From the NCBI GenBank assembly GCA_947644475.1, contig CANRZQ010000022.1, forward strand, positions 1-18,120: DNA of 18,120 nt, given 5' to 3'. The stretch comes from an uncultured Muribaculaceae bacterium. GTDB lineage: Bacteria > Bacteroidota > Bacteroidia > Bacteroidales > Muribaculaceae. Numbering within the stretch: position 1 is the stretch's first letter; the number at the start of each line of letters is the position of its first letter. Shown piece after piece: positions 7,391 through 14,716 of this stretch. The notes beneath the pieces are model-generated. The model saw only the letters and a program-made list of their open reading frames with translations. It had not been told where the DNA came from and searched no databases. A program made the translations under genes and the position numbers.

Positions 7391-7418
7391 GGACGCACGG
7401 GCGGTGCGTCCCTACACT
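7391..7418 (-). repeat. REP-like hairpin, GGGAC subtype
   Basis: GGACGCAC (7391-7398) pairs perfectly with GTGCGTCC (7404-7411) around 5 nt. The minus strand reads AGTGTAGGGACGCAC at its 5' end, with the GTAG foot complementary to CTAC at 7412-7415. It starts 5 nt after the stop codon of the DUF4421-like gene, in the same orientation as the gene. Confidence 0.8.
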
Positions 7419-7423
7419 GATAT

Positions 7424-8467
7424 TTACCAGATATTGAAGCGATAGCCGACGGAGAATGTGCCGGTGACGATGGAATTGGTGAAAGTGTATTCCTTGTCGT
7501 AGAGGAGGCCCACATTAACGTCGCACTGCGCTCCGGCAAACCATTTTTTATTGTTCCACACCACGGAAAGGCGGAAATTGTTGTAGAACGCGAATGATGT
7601 TTTTTTCTTGTCGGGATAGTCGATCCATCCGGTCTGTATGCCGAGCAGGGGCGATTCCGACACGCCGAGAATCCACTTTGGGGCGAACGCCCAGTTGTAG
7701 CCGTAGCCTATTTTGATGGCATAGTTATTGTTGGAGGCGCGGTAGGTATAGTCGGGCCACGCAGACGGGAGGGCTTCTTTCATATAGTCGGGCAGCGACG
7801 AGAAATCGAAAATGAATTTCTGACGCCAGAACGAGAATCCGGCATATAGCGAGCCTTGGCTTCGTTTCTGTATTTTTGAGAAATTGAAGGCGGCGGCCTG
7901 TGAGTATTTCTTGTGATTGAAGAAATAGTAGAAATTCAGGCCCCATGAATTGTTGTTTATGCCGTTGAAGTCGATTTTGGGGTTGAATGTGTCGCCATGT
8001 GGACCGAATTTGGAGATGTGCGTGCCCACGTCGTTGGACACGCTGTAATAGTCGACGGCAAAGAGGCTGCAATTGAATCCGAATGTGAATCGCTTTCGCG
8101 CCTTTGAGGTGACACCGAGGTATTTGCTGACGTTCATGTCGTAGCCGACAGACACGGCGAGGTATGTGAGCCAGAATCCGGTGGATGTGCTGGGGTCGGA
8201 CAGCATGCGCATGCGCATGTCGTTGGGCAGGTCGAAATTATAGTAGTCGACCCAAGATTCGGTGCGCAGTTTGATATTGAACTTATGCCCTGTGCCGACC
8301 ACATAGGCCGAGTCGTAAGTGTTGAAGAAACGGTCGCCCCAGCGGTAAACGTCGACACAAAAGTTCGGGAACTTGCCCCACTCTCTTATCGAGTCGAGGG
8401 CAAGCGACAGGGCATTGGCCTGACAGACGGCCAAAAGCATTATCAGCGCGAACCACAGGCGTTTCAT
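7424..8467 (-). CDS. DUF4421-like outer-membrane beta-barrel protein
   Basis: 347 residues with a signal peptide (Lys-Arg then hydrophobic, likely cleaved after A19 in CQANA). The remainder alternates aromatic and polar residues in the way of transmembrane beta-strands and ends in GYRFNIW, with an aromatic terminal residue as expected for outer-membrane insertion. The N-terminal block DRFFNTYDSAYVVGTGHKFN matches my recollection of DUF4421, a Bacteroidota family of unknown function; that assignment is from memory, not from a search. C15 sits in a poor lipobox context (LAVC), so a lipoprotein is unlikely. It begins 12 bp after the DUF2007 gene, which places it in the same transcript as ribBA and its neighbours. 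No substrate or function can be assigned. Confidence 0.8.
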   Translation of the reverse strand: MKRLWFALIMLLAVCQANALSLALDSIREWGKFPNFCVDVYRWGDRFFNTYDSAYVVGTGHKFNIKLRTESWVDYYNFDLPNDMRMRMLSDPSTSTGFWLTYLAVSVGYDMNVSKYLGVTSKARKRFTFGFNCSLFAVDYYSVSNDVGTHISKFGPHGDTFNPKIDFNGINNNSWGLNFYYFFNHKKYSQAAAFNFSKIQKRSQGSLYAGFSFWRQKFIFDFSSLPDYMKEALPSAWPDYTYRASNNNYAIKIGYGYNWAFAPKWILGVSESPLLGIQTGWIDYPDKKKTSFAFYNNFRLSVVWNNKKWFAGAQCDVNVGLLYDKEYTFTNSIVTGTFSVGYRFNIW

Positions 8468-8479
8468 TTTATTTTGATT

Positions 8480-8707
8480 TTATTCTTCTATTTTTTCGTC
8501 GGGATGGTCGAGAAGACGCAAGGCTATGTCGCGGTCCTGGTCATTGACGAGAAGGCGGATGCCGTCGAAGGGGGCGAGCTGGATTCCGAATACTCCGGAG
8601 GTGATTTCGTTGTTGAGCACGGCCGGGATGCCGTTGGTGCGGAGCACGCCAAGGGCAATGTTGGCGGCGGCATCTGAATTGTATATTTTAATTACGGAGA
8701 GAGGCAT
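8480..8707 (-). CDS. Small DUF2007-like protein
   Basis: 75 residues from the ATG at 8707. The pattern LSVIKIYNSDAAANIALGVL followed by NGIPAVLNN and a final LLVNDQDRDIALRLLD is that of DUF2007, a small ferredoxin-like alpha/beta domain annotated in some databases as a putative signal transducer; no biochemical function is known. The start overlaps the last 20 bases of the transporter gene upstream. The frame continues upstream to 8836, but that part lies inside the transporter and has no domain character, so I reject the longer form. The acidic tail (DEKIEE) is followed after 12 bp by the DUF4421-like gene. Confidence 0.85.
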   Translation of the reverse strand: MPLSVIKIYNSDAAANIALGVLRTNGIPAVLNNEITSGVFGIQLAPFDGIRLLVNDQDRDIALRLLDHPDEKIEE

Positions 8708-9359
8708 CTGAGTCGGGGAGTTGGGAAGTCTGGGAGGCGGGAAGTTGGGAAGTTTGGGCTGTGAGACGGTAGGCGTTGCAGCCCAGGAAGTTGCCGGCAA
8801 CGATGGCGCAGTAGAAGGCGGAGAGATCGACGGCATGGGCGGTGATGTAGTCGAGGGGGAGCGATGCTATGTAGAAAGCGTCGGCGATACAGTGGGGGAA
8901 ACCGCAGAGGATGAAGGCCGGGATGCCGAACAGCAGCGGAAGCCAGCGTCCTTTGTCGGTGCCCTGCACGGCAAGGGTCATGATGAATCCGCAGCCGATG
9001 GCAAGGATGCCGTTGCGCAATGGCGACGAGGCCAGACGCTTGTCGATTACGGCCTGAGCGGCAGCCTGCATCGAGGCGTCGGACATGAGCAGCCCCATGA
9101 GCATGCAGCCTATGATGTTGAGAATAAGTATGGCGAGGAGCCAAGCATATCCGCCTTGCTCGCTTTGGTCGGCAGCGGGGCCCCATACGAAGCGAGCCTT
9201 GCCGGTGAAAAGGTTCAGGCCGAGCGACACCACGGCAATGAGGCCAAAGGCGAAAAGGATGGCGCCGGCCACACCTCCCGTTTTGAGGAAGATGCAGCCG
9301 CCCATGCTTATGCACACGCCCGCAAGGATGCCGCGGGCTATGAATGTTCTGTCTTTCAT
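8688..9359 (-). CDS. Formate/nitrite transporter (FNT) family protein
   Basis: 223 residues with six predicted membrane helices (about 8-24, 28-50, 71-93, 112-130, 140-165, 178-197). FNT proteins are pentameric inner-membrane channels for formate, nitrite or hydrosulfide. GLNLFTGKARF (47-57) matches the first discontinuous-helix motif, and the second half carries FPHCIADAFYIAS with a His at the position of the conserved pore histidine. It is shorter than FocA or NirC (about 270-285) because loops are trimmed. The substrate is not predictable from the sequence. The last 20 or so residues are an unusual tail, QTSQLPAS then QTSQLPDS, encoded by a tandem repeat; without it the protein would end just after helix six. 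It starts 18 bp after ribBA. Confidence 0.88.
   Translation of the reverse strand: MKDRTFIARGILAGVCISMGGCIFLKTGGVAGAILFAFGLIAVVSLGLNLFTGKARFVWGPAADQSEQGGYAWLLAILILNIIGCMLMGLLMSDASMQAAAQAVIDKRLASSPLRNGILAIGCGFIMTLAVQGTDKGRWLPLLFGIPAFILCGFPHCIADAFYIASLPLDYITAHAVDLSAFYCAIVAGNFLGCNAYRLTAQTSQLPASQTSQLPDSDASLRN
8711..8758 (-). repeat. 24-bp tandem repeat coding for a transporter tail
   Basis: AGTTGGGAAGT recurs at 8719-8729 and 8743-8753, a period of 24 bp within a G-rich tract on the plus strand. Translated on the minus strand it gives QTSQLPAS followed by QTSQLPDS at the C-terminus of the FNT protein. Its purine-only look differs from flanking coding sequence and suggests a recent insertion or slippage near the gene end. 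Confidence 0.8.
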
Positions 9360-9377
9360 CGGGTTACGCGGGAAAAA

Positions 9378-10589
9378 TCAGATATTGTGGAGGTCGTGTC
9401 CCATGCGCTCTTTCTTTGTGGCCATATACCGGCGGTTGAAAGGCGTGGGGTCTACTTCGATAGGCACATTTTCCTCGATTGTAAGTCCATAGCCTTCGAG
9501 GCCGATACGCTTGCAGGGATTGTTGGTGAGCAGGCGCATCTTGCGGATGCCGAGGAGGTTCAATATTTGCGCCCCGACTCCGTAGTCGCGCTCGTCGGCC
9601 TTGTGCCCGAGGTGGAGGTTGGCGTCGACTGTGTCCATGCCTTCCTCCTGGAGTTTGTATGCGCGGATTTTGTCCATCAGGCCAATTCCGCGGCCTTCCT
9701 GGCTGAGGTAGATAATGGCGCCGCGGCCTTCCTTCTCAATCATCTCCATGGCACGGTGGAGCTGTTGGCCGCAGTCGCAGCGTTCGGAGCCGAAGATGTC
9801 GCCGGTGGCGCACGATGAGTGCACACGCACGAGCACGGGCTCGTCGCCTGAGAGGTCGCCTTTGATAAGGGCTATATGCTCGAGGCCGTTGCTGATCTGG
9901 CGGAAAGGAATGAGTTTGAAGTGGCCGAACTCGGTGGGCATGTCCACTTCCTCGCCCACCTCAACCATCTGCTCTTTGTTGAGGCGGTAGGCGATGAGGT
10001 CGCGTATGGAAATGAGTTTGAGGCCCCATTCGTCGGCGCGGCGGCGGAGTTCGGGCAGACGGGCCATGGAGCCGTCGTCGCTCATTATCTCCATAAGGGC
10101 GGCTGCGGGACGCAGGCCTGCGAGGCGTGCAAGGTCGACAGCGGCCTCGGTGTGGCCGGCACGGCGGAGCACTCCGGCATCCTGGGCATAGAGGGGATTG
10201 ATATGACCGGGGCGTCCAAAAGTGGCCGGAGTCGACTCGGGGTCGGCAAGGGCGCGGATTGTGGCGGCGCGGTCCTGAATCGACACACCGGTTGAGCATC
10301 CTTCGAGTTTGTCGACGGTGACGGTGAAGGGAGTGCCAAGCACCGAGGTATTGTCCTCGACCTGGCGGGGCAGGTCGAGTTCGCGGCAACGGCTGTTTGT
10401 GATCGGAGCGCAAAGCACGCCACGGGCGTTCTTGAGCATGAAATTCACTTGCTCGGGAGTGATTTTCTCGGCGGCCACTATGAGGTCGCCCTCATTCTCG
10501 CGGTCTTCGTCATCGACCACAATCACCATCTTGCCTTCGGCGAAATCGCGCAGGGCTTCTTCGATAGTATTCAGTTTTATGTCTGCCAT
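9378..10589 (-). CDS. ribBA: RibBA: DHBP synthase / GTP cyclohydrolase II fusion
   Basis: 403 residues, the usual size of the fused enzyme that starts both branches of riboflavin synthesis in the cytoplasm. The N-terminal RibB domain (about 1-205) makes 3,4-dihydroxy-2-butanone 4-phosphate from ribulose 5-phosphate; DDEDRENEGD (26-35) supplies the metal/catalytic acids and RRAGHTEAAVDLARLAGL (142-159) its conserved His-Thr-Glu. The C-terminal RibA domain (about 212-403) opens GTP; zinc ligands are C260, C271 and C273 in RVHSSCATGDIFGSERCDCG, followed by SQEGRGIGL (296-304) and HKADERDYGVGAQIL (329-343). Both halves look intact. It lies 10 bp after the LptF/G permease and 18 bp before the FNT gene. 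I see no FMN riboswitch; transcription appears to come from upstream. Confidence 0.97.
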   Translation of the reverse strand: MADIKLNTIEEALRDFAEGKMVIVVDDEDRENEGDLIVAAEKITPEQVNFMLKNARGVLCAPITNSRCRELDLPRQVEDNTSVLGTPFTVTVDKLEGCSTGVSIQDRAATIRALADPESTPATFGRPGHINPLYAQDAGVLRRAGHTEAAVDLARLAGLRPAAALMEIMSDDGSMARLPELRRRADEWGLKLISIRDLIAYRLNKEQMVEVGEEVDMPTEFGHFKLIPFRQISNGLEHIALIKGDLSGDEPVLVRVHSSCATGDIFGSERCDCGQQLHRAMEMIEKEGRGAIIYLSQEGRGIGLMDKIRAYKLQEEGMDTVDANLHLGHKADERDYGVGAQILNLLGIRKMRLLTNNPCKRIGLEGYGLTIEENVPIEVDPTPFNRRYMATKKERMGHDLHNI

Positions 10590-10599
10590 AACTTTATAT

Positions 10600-12414
10600 T
10601 TAGATGTCGGAGCCGGAAGGCCCGGATGTATATTGCATTATAAGTTTTTCTGTATTCTCGGCCACGCCGTCGAGGTTGCGGCGGTCGATTGCAAAGGGAT
10701 ATTCGTTGAGGAGATGCACCACGCGCGGGCGGCGGGAATTGGAAAGATATTCAATCAGGTCGTTCAGGGCCTGCTCGAGGCTGCGCCACGGCCCGCGCCC
10801 GGCCAGACGGGCAAATATGTTCATTTTTTTCATCTCGGCCTGCACTGCTGCAACACGCTCCCGGAAATCGCGCAGGCGAGAAAGGGCCTCGCCGGGGTCG
10901 ACATCGTTCATTATCACCTCTTTCAATTCGAGCGAGCGTTTGAGCCGGCGGCCTGTGATGCGCCGGAAGAATGCGGCGTATGCATCGATATTGAACACGG
11001 CGGAGTCGCCCACCGCCTTGTATGTAAAGAATATGCCCAGAGGCAGGAGCACGGCCGAACTGAGCCAGATGCCCATCCACACCTCGGTCTTGCCGTCGCG
11101 CGCCATCTTATATCCCATGTTGTCGAATATAAAGTAGACAATGAACAGGAACACGGATATGACGAGCGGCGTGCCTATGCCGCCTTTCTTGATGATGGCG
11201 CCGAGAGGCGCTCCGATGAAGAAGAAGATGAGGCATGCAAACGACAGGGTGAATTTCTTTTGCATCTCTATGTCGTGGCGTCGCATGAGTTTTTCCTGCT
11301 CGAGCAGGAGCGTGGAGCGGTATTCATAGTCCTGAATCTGCTGACGCGTCTTGTTGATTGCGCGGGTTATGTAGCCGCGCGCTCTTGGCAGGTCGGGTTT
11401 TGAGAATACGGAATCGAGCACGAGCGGCTCGGCCACGACGGGCAGGGGCTTGTGCACTTTCACCACGCCGGTATCGCTCCGGAGGTATTCGTAATATGGC
11501 ACATTGACGTAGGTGCGCGTCACCAGGTCGGTGCCGTAACTGGCGCCGAGGGAGTCGACAATGCCGTTTATTGAGTCGATCGATGCCCGCAATTCATTTA
11601 TGTTCTTGCCCACATACTGGCTGCGCATGGTGCTTTCGTCCATACGGTTGAAGTTGGCATCGAACAGGAAATATATTTGCTTGTCGGTGAAACTTTCGCG
11701 GCGGAAAGGGAGATAGTTCGACGTTGACGAGCCCATCGCGCTCTCGCGCAGGTTCTCGAACATCTCGCCACGATAGAGGTGGAGGAAAAGTCGCGTCTTG
11801 TCCTCGGTGAAGTTGAGGCTTCCGGAGTCGGCAAGAATCACGCGGGAATTGTCGAGTCCGCGCGAAAGGTCGTAGATGATGAGGTCGTAAAGCATGCCCG
11901 TGTCGGGGTTCTTGCGCTCGACATAGAGGTTCATGCCGGGAATCTGGTCGTAGAACGAACGCACGGGGATTTCCACCTCAGGCGATTTCTGGCGCATGGA
12001 GAAGAGCAGCGTCCACATTTTTGTCTGTGCGACAGGCAGCACGTTGTTCTGGAAGAAGAATGCGCCTATGGCCACAAACACCATGAGCACAATGAGCGGC
12101 CTCATAATCTTGAAAAGCGAGATGCCGGCGGCCTTCATGGCCGTGAGTTCGAACCGCTCGCCAAGGTTGCCAAATGTCATGAGCGACGCCAGCAGCACAG
12201 CCAGCGGCAGCGCAGTGGGCACCATGGTAAGGGCGGCGTAAAAGAACAGTTCGCCTATAACGCTTATTGCCAATCCTTTGCCGACAAGGTCGTCGATATA
12301 CCGCCACAGGAATTGCATCAGCACGATAAAAAGACATATAAAAAATGTCATTGCCAGCAGCGGCAGAAACCGTTGCAGCATGAACGTATACATTCTTTTT
12401 ATCTTAAATGCCAA
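10600..12414 (-). CDS. LptF/LptG family permease (YjgP/YjgQ), long form
   Basis: 604 residues. LptF and LptG are inner-membrane subunits of the LptB2FG transporter that extracts lipopolysaccharide towards the outer membrane. Three N-terminal helices (about 13-36, 55-80, 100-122) and three C-terminal helices (about 387-407, 415-431, 446-466) flank a periplasmic beta-jellyroll region that is larger than in E. coli (about 123-385). A charged cytoplasmic extension of about 130 residues follows (475-604). ERFELTAMKAAG (86-97) is the family coupling-helix motif. I chose TTG at 12414 because KIKRMYTFML matches the N-terminus I remember for Bacteroidota homologues; ATG at 12393 is the alternative and would cut seven residues. 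It cannot be decided whether this is LptF or LptG. ribBA follows after 10 bp. Confidence 0.92.
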   Translation of the reverse strand: MAFKIKRMYTFMLQRFLPLLAMTFFICLFIVLMQFLWRYIDDLVGKGLAISVIGELFFYAALTMVPTALPLAVLLASLMTFGNLGERFELTAMKAAGISLFKIMRPLIVLMVFVAIGAFFFQNNVLPVAQTKMWTLLFSMRQKSPEVEIPVRSFYDQIPGMNLYVERKNPDTGMLYDLIIYDLSRGLDNSRVILADSGSLNFTEDKTRLFLHLYRGEMFENLRESAMGSSTSNYLPFRRESFTDKQIYFLFDANFNRMDESTMRSQYVGKNINELRASIDSINGIVDSLGASYGTDLVTRTYVNVPYYEYLRSDTGVVKVHKPLPVVAEPLVLDSVFSKPDLPRARGYITRAINKTRQQIQDYEYRSTLLLEQEKLMRRHDIEMQKKFTLSFACLIFFFIGAPLGAIIKKGGIGTPLVISVFLFIVYFIFDNMGYKMARDGKTEVWMGIWLSSAVLLPLGIFFTYKAVGDSAVFNIDAYAAFFRRITGRRLKRSLELKEVIMNDVDPGEALSRLRDFRERVAAVQAEMKKMNIFARLAGRGPWRSLEQALNDLIEYLSNSRRPRVVHLLNEYPFAIDRRNLDGVAENTEKLIMQYTSGPSGSDI

Positions 12415-12444
12415 GGGCTATGTCAGTTATTTGGTTTGGAATTG

Positions 12445-12452
12445 CAAATTTA
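12445..12452 (-). promoter_or_regulatory. Possible -7 box upstream of the LptF/G permease
   Basis: The minus strand reads TAAATTTG, an exact TAnnTTTG match, 30 nt before the TTG start. The nearest TTTG-type box (12465-12470, TTTTTG) is only 12 nt upstream, too close for the usual 19-21 nt spacing, so the -33 element is uncertain. The 78-bp gap after folA makes a promoter here plausible. Confidence 0.4.
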
Positions 12453-12492
12453 CGAAGATTTTTGCAAAAACTGCGTGCCTCGGGGGCTTTTT

Positions 12493-12990
12493 TTACTTTC
12501 GCCGATAGGTGACGAAGCGGTAGGAGGGGACGGAGCCGTCGGCCGGGACAGGCTCTGAGGCTTCGGCGAGGATGAATCCGGCAGGGATTTCAGGGAAGAA
12601 GGTGTCGGCTCCGGCAATGGTGCCGTCTACTTCGGTAAGGTCGAGTTCTGCGGCCAGGGGCATTGCCAGGCGATAGATTTCTCCGCCTCCGATAATGAAA
12701 ACTTTCTCGTCGGGCGCAGTCATGGCCAGGGCGGCATCGAGGCCGGGGGCCGTCTCCGCGCCGGGGAACGAGAGGGCGGAGTTGCGCGTCACCACGATGT
12801 TGCGACGTCCGGGAAGCGCTCCTTTTGGCAGCGACTCGAATGTGCGCCGCCCCATCACCACGGTGTGCCCGAGTGTGAGAGCCTTGAACCGGCGCAGGTC
12901 GCCACGTATGTGCCAGAGCATGTCGCCTCCGCGGCCTATCGCGCCGTCGGATGCCACGGCGGCAATAATTGTTATATCTTGCTGTGTCAT
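12493..12990 (-). CDS. folA: Dihydrofolate reductase
   Basis: 165 residues, standard size. Reduces dihydrofolate to tetrahydrofolate with NADPH and so recycles the folate oxidised by ThyA, encoded 15 bp upstream. Visible landmarks: ITIIAAVASDGAIGRGGDMLW (substrate/NADPH pocket), the catalytic acid D31 in HIRGDLRRFK, TVVMGRRTFESLP (43-55, NADPH-binding) and FIIGGGEIYRLAMP (the GG-x-x-x-Y motif). Position 29 is Arg where most bacterial enzymes have Pro before the catalytic acid (for example the LPADL of E. coli), an oddity close to the active site, but the remaining motifs are intact and the gene looks functional. Confidence 0.96.
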   Translation of the reverse strand: MTQQDITIIAAVASDGAIGRGGDMLWHIRGDLRRFKALTLGHTVVMGRRTFESLPKGALPGRRNIVVTRNSALSFPGAETAPGLDAALAMTAPDEKVFIIGGGEIYRLAMPLAAELDLTEVDGTIAGADTFFPEIPAGFILAEASEPVPADGSVPSYRFVTYRRK

Positions 12991-13005
12991 AATTCTTTTC
13001 TTGCC

Positions 13006-13800
13006 TTATACTGAAACGATGCCCGGGATGTGGGGATGCGGGTCGTAGCCGGTGAGGGTAAAGTCGTCGTAAGTGAAATCGAAGATTGATTTCACGTCGG
13101 GGTTGAGGGTCATTGTCGGCAGCGGACGGGGCTCGCGCGTGAGCTGCAGACGCACCTGGTCGAAGTGGTTGCGGTAGACGTGGGTGTCGCCGAGGGTGTG
13201 GACAAAGTCGCCGGCACGCAGGCCCGTGACCTGCGCCATCATCATAAGCAGCAAGGCATATGAGGCGATGTTGAAGGGCACGCCGAGGAATGTGTCGGCC
13301 GAACGCTGGTAGAGTTGCAGGCTGAGCCGACCGTCGGCGACATAGAACTGGAAGAAGGCGTGGCACGGGGGGAGATTCATGTTGTCGAGGTCGCCCACGT
13401 TCCACGCGCTCACTATTATGCGGCGCGAGTCGGGATTATTCTTTATATCATCGACAGCACGCGAGATCTGGTCGATAAAGCCGCCCTTATAGTCGGGCCA
13501 CGACCGCCACTGATAGCCGTAGATATGGCCGAGGTCGCCGTCGGGGCCGGCCCATTCGTTCCAGATGCGCACTCCGTGGTCTTGAAGGTATTTCACGTTG
13601 GTGTCGCCGCGCAGAAACCAAAGGAGTTCGTAGATTATGGATTTGAGGTGAAGTTTCTTTGTGGTGAGCAAGGGGAACCCTTCCTCGAGGTTGAACCGCA
13701 TCTGGTAGCCGAACACCGAGCGAGTGCCGGTGCCGGTGCGGTCGCCTTTGTCGGTGCCGTGGTCGAGAATATGACGGAGCAGGTCAAGATATTGTTTCAT
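13006..13800 (-). CDS. thyA: Thymidylate synthase
   Basis: 264 residues, the same length as E. coli ThyA and with matching numbering. Converts dUMP to dTMP using methylene-tetrahydrofolate. Seen: DRTGTGTRSVFG (20-31, phosphate-binding Arg), the NLPPCHAFFQFYV block (142-154) with the nucleophile C146, LYQRSADTFLGVPFNIASYA with R and N residues for dUMP, and HVYRNHFDQVRLQL near the C-terminus, ending in the conserved hydrophobic tail (IPGIVSV). The first 17 bases overlap the end of the iron-sulfur protein gene, so translation may be coupled. folA follows 15 bp downstream, the classic thyA-folA pair. Confidence 0.98.
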   Translation of the reverse strand: MKQYLDLLRHILDHGTDKGDRTGTGTRSVFGYQMRFNLEEGFPLLTTKKLHLKSIIYELLWFLRGDTNVKYLQDHGVRIWNEWAGPDGDLGHIYGYQWRSWPDYKGGFIDQISRAVDDIKNNPDSRRIIVSAWNVGDLDNMNLPPCHAFFQFYVADGRLSLQLYQRSADTFLGVPFNIASYALLLMMMAQVTGLRAGDFVHTLGDTHVYRNHFDQVRLQLTREPRPLPTMTLNPDVKSIFDFTYDDFTLTGYDPHPHIPGIVSV

Positions 13801-14659
13801 CTTTGTGATGGTTGAATGATTGTTTTGACGTTTGGGCCGACATGCTTGCCGGGGCTCCTCCCTGCGGGGCTATGCGCCGCAGCATGGGCCATGACAGACG
13901 GTGATGTCCGCGCCGCACGGTGATTGCGTCGTTAGGGCACTCGGCCGTGCAGTTGAGGCACATGACGCAACGCGATGTGTCGACTGTGCAGTCGGGCATT
14001 TTTATGCATTGCGACTTGCAGACATCGACGCAACGGTCGCAGTGGATGCATTTGTCGGGATTGATGTCGACATTATATACCGAGGCCCGGCTGAGGAAGG
14101 CGAGAATCCCGCCGACAGGGCATATCGTGTTGCAGAAAAGGCGTCCGCGCATGGCGGCAATCGCGCCCACAAGGGCAAGCACTCCCCACCCGGCCACAAC
14201 GCTGCCTGTGGCGATGATGCCGGGACGGACAACGGCGCGTACGATGCTGTTGTAAAGGTGAGAGGGGTCGAGCACGGCAAGCACCACGGCGAACCCGGCA
14301 AAGAAGGCCAGCGACACGGCCACTGTGACGGGAATACGCAAGGCGTTGAGCGGAGGCGCGTAACGATAGCGGCGCGCAGGCTCTTTACGGCAGGCTCGTC
14401 CGGCGCGGGCGGCGGCATCCATCACCGCGCCCAAGGGGCACACTGCCGAGCAGTAGACTCGCCCGAAAGTGAGGGTGACAAACACCCAGAACACCACCCA
14501 GAAAGCGGCGCCCGTCATTATTGCCGGCACTATCTGCAAGTGAGCGAGCCAATGCCCAAGAGGCGTACGGTCGAAATGCGGAGCGACGGCAAGGGCGGTA
14601 AACCCGAGGGTGAAAATCACCGCTGCGGCCAGCCTTATATATTTCAGTGTCTTGTACAT
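13784..14659 (-). CDS. NapH-like polyferredoxin membrane protein
   Basis: 291 residues resembling NapH/CcoG-type integral membrane electron carriers. Membrane helices lie at about 8-26, 42-64, 108-130 and 148-170. Each cytoplasm-proximal CP motif is present: CSAVCP (70-75) and CNTICP (176-181). The soluble C-terminal part has two [4Fe-4S] ferredoxin motifs, CIHCDRC-VDVC (204-214) and CVMCLNC-TAEC (231-241), each followed by Pro or Lys as usual. It probably passes electrons between quinol or a membrane partner and an unknown acceptor. No nap, nos or rnf partner is nearby, so no pathway can be named. An AAGGA-like ribosome site lies about 10 nt before the ATG. The last 17 bases overlap thyA; the Ser/Thr/His-rich tail beyond residue 265 is the overlapping part and looks unconserved. 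Confidence 0.88.
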   Translation of the reverse strand: MYKTLKYIRLAAAVIFTLGFTALAVAPHFDRTPLGHWLAHLQIVPAIMTGAAFWVVFWVFVTLTFGRVYCSAVCPLGAVMDAAARAGRACRKEPARRYRYAPPLNALRIPVTVAVSLAFFAGFAVVLAVLDPSHLYNSIVRAVVRPGIIATGSVVAGWGVLALVGAIAAMRGRLFCNTICPVGGILAFLSRASVYNVDINPDKCIHCDRCVDVCKSQCIKMPDCTVDTSRCVMCLNCTAECPNDAITVRRGHHRLSWPMLRRIAPQGGAPASMSAQTSKQSFNHHKDETIS

Positions 14660-14685
14660 TATTAAAAATTCCTTCTTGCGATACC

Positions 14686-14713
14686 GGACGCACGGGCCGT
14701 GTGTCCCTACACT
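14686..14713 (-). repeat. REP-like hairpin, GGGAC subtype
   Basis: GGACGCAC (14686-14693) pairs with GTGTGTCC (14699-14706) around 5 nt, with one G-U wobble. On the minus strand it reads AGTGTAGGGACACAC first; the GTAG foot complements CTAC at 14707-14710. It starts 3 nt after the HAD gene stop and precedes the iron-sulfur gene. Confidence 0.78.
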
Positions 14714-14716
14714 AAC

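Noticed and set aside
8708..8836. Longer N-terminus for the DUF2007 protein
   Set aside because: The added residues are Ser/Pro/Thr-rich, lie entirely inside the FNT gene, and the domain begins at the ATG at 8707.
12465..12492. Terminator-like sequence after folA
   Set aside because: The stem is only three pairs (GCC/GGC) and the T-run lies on the plus strand side, so it would not terminate the minus-strand folA transcript.
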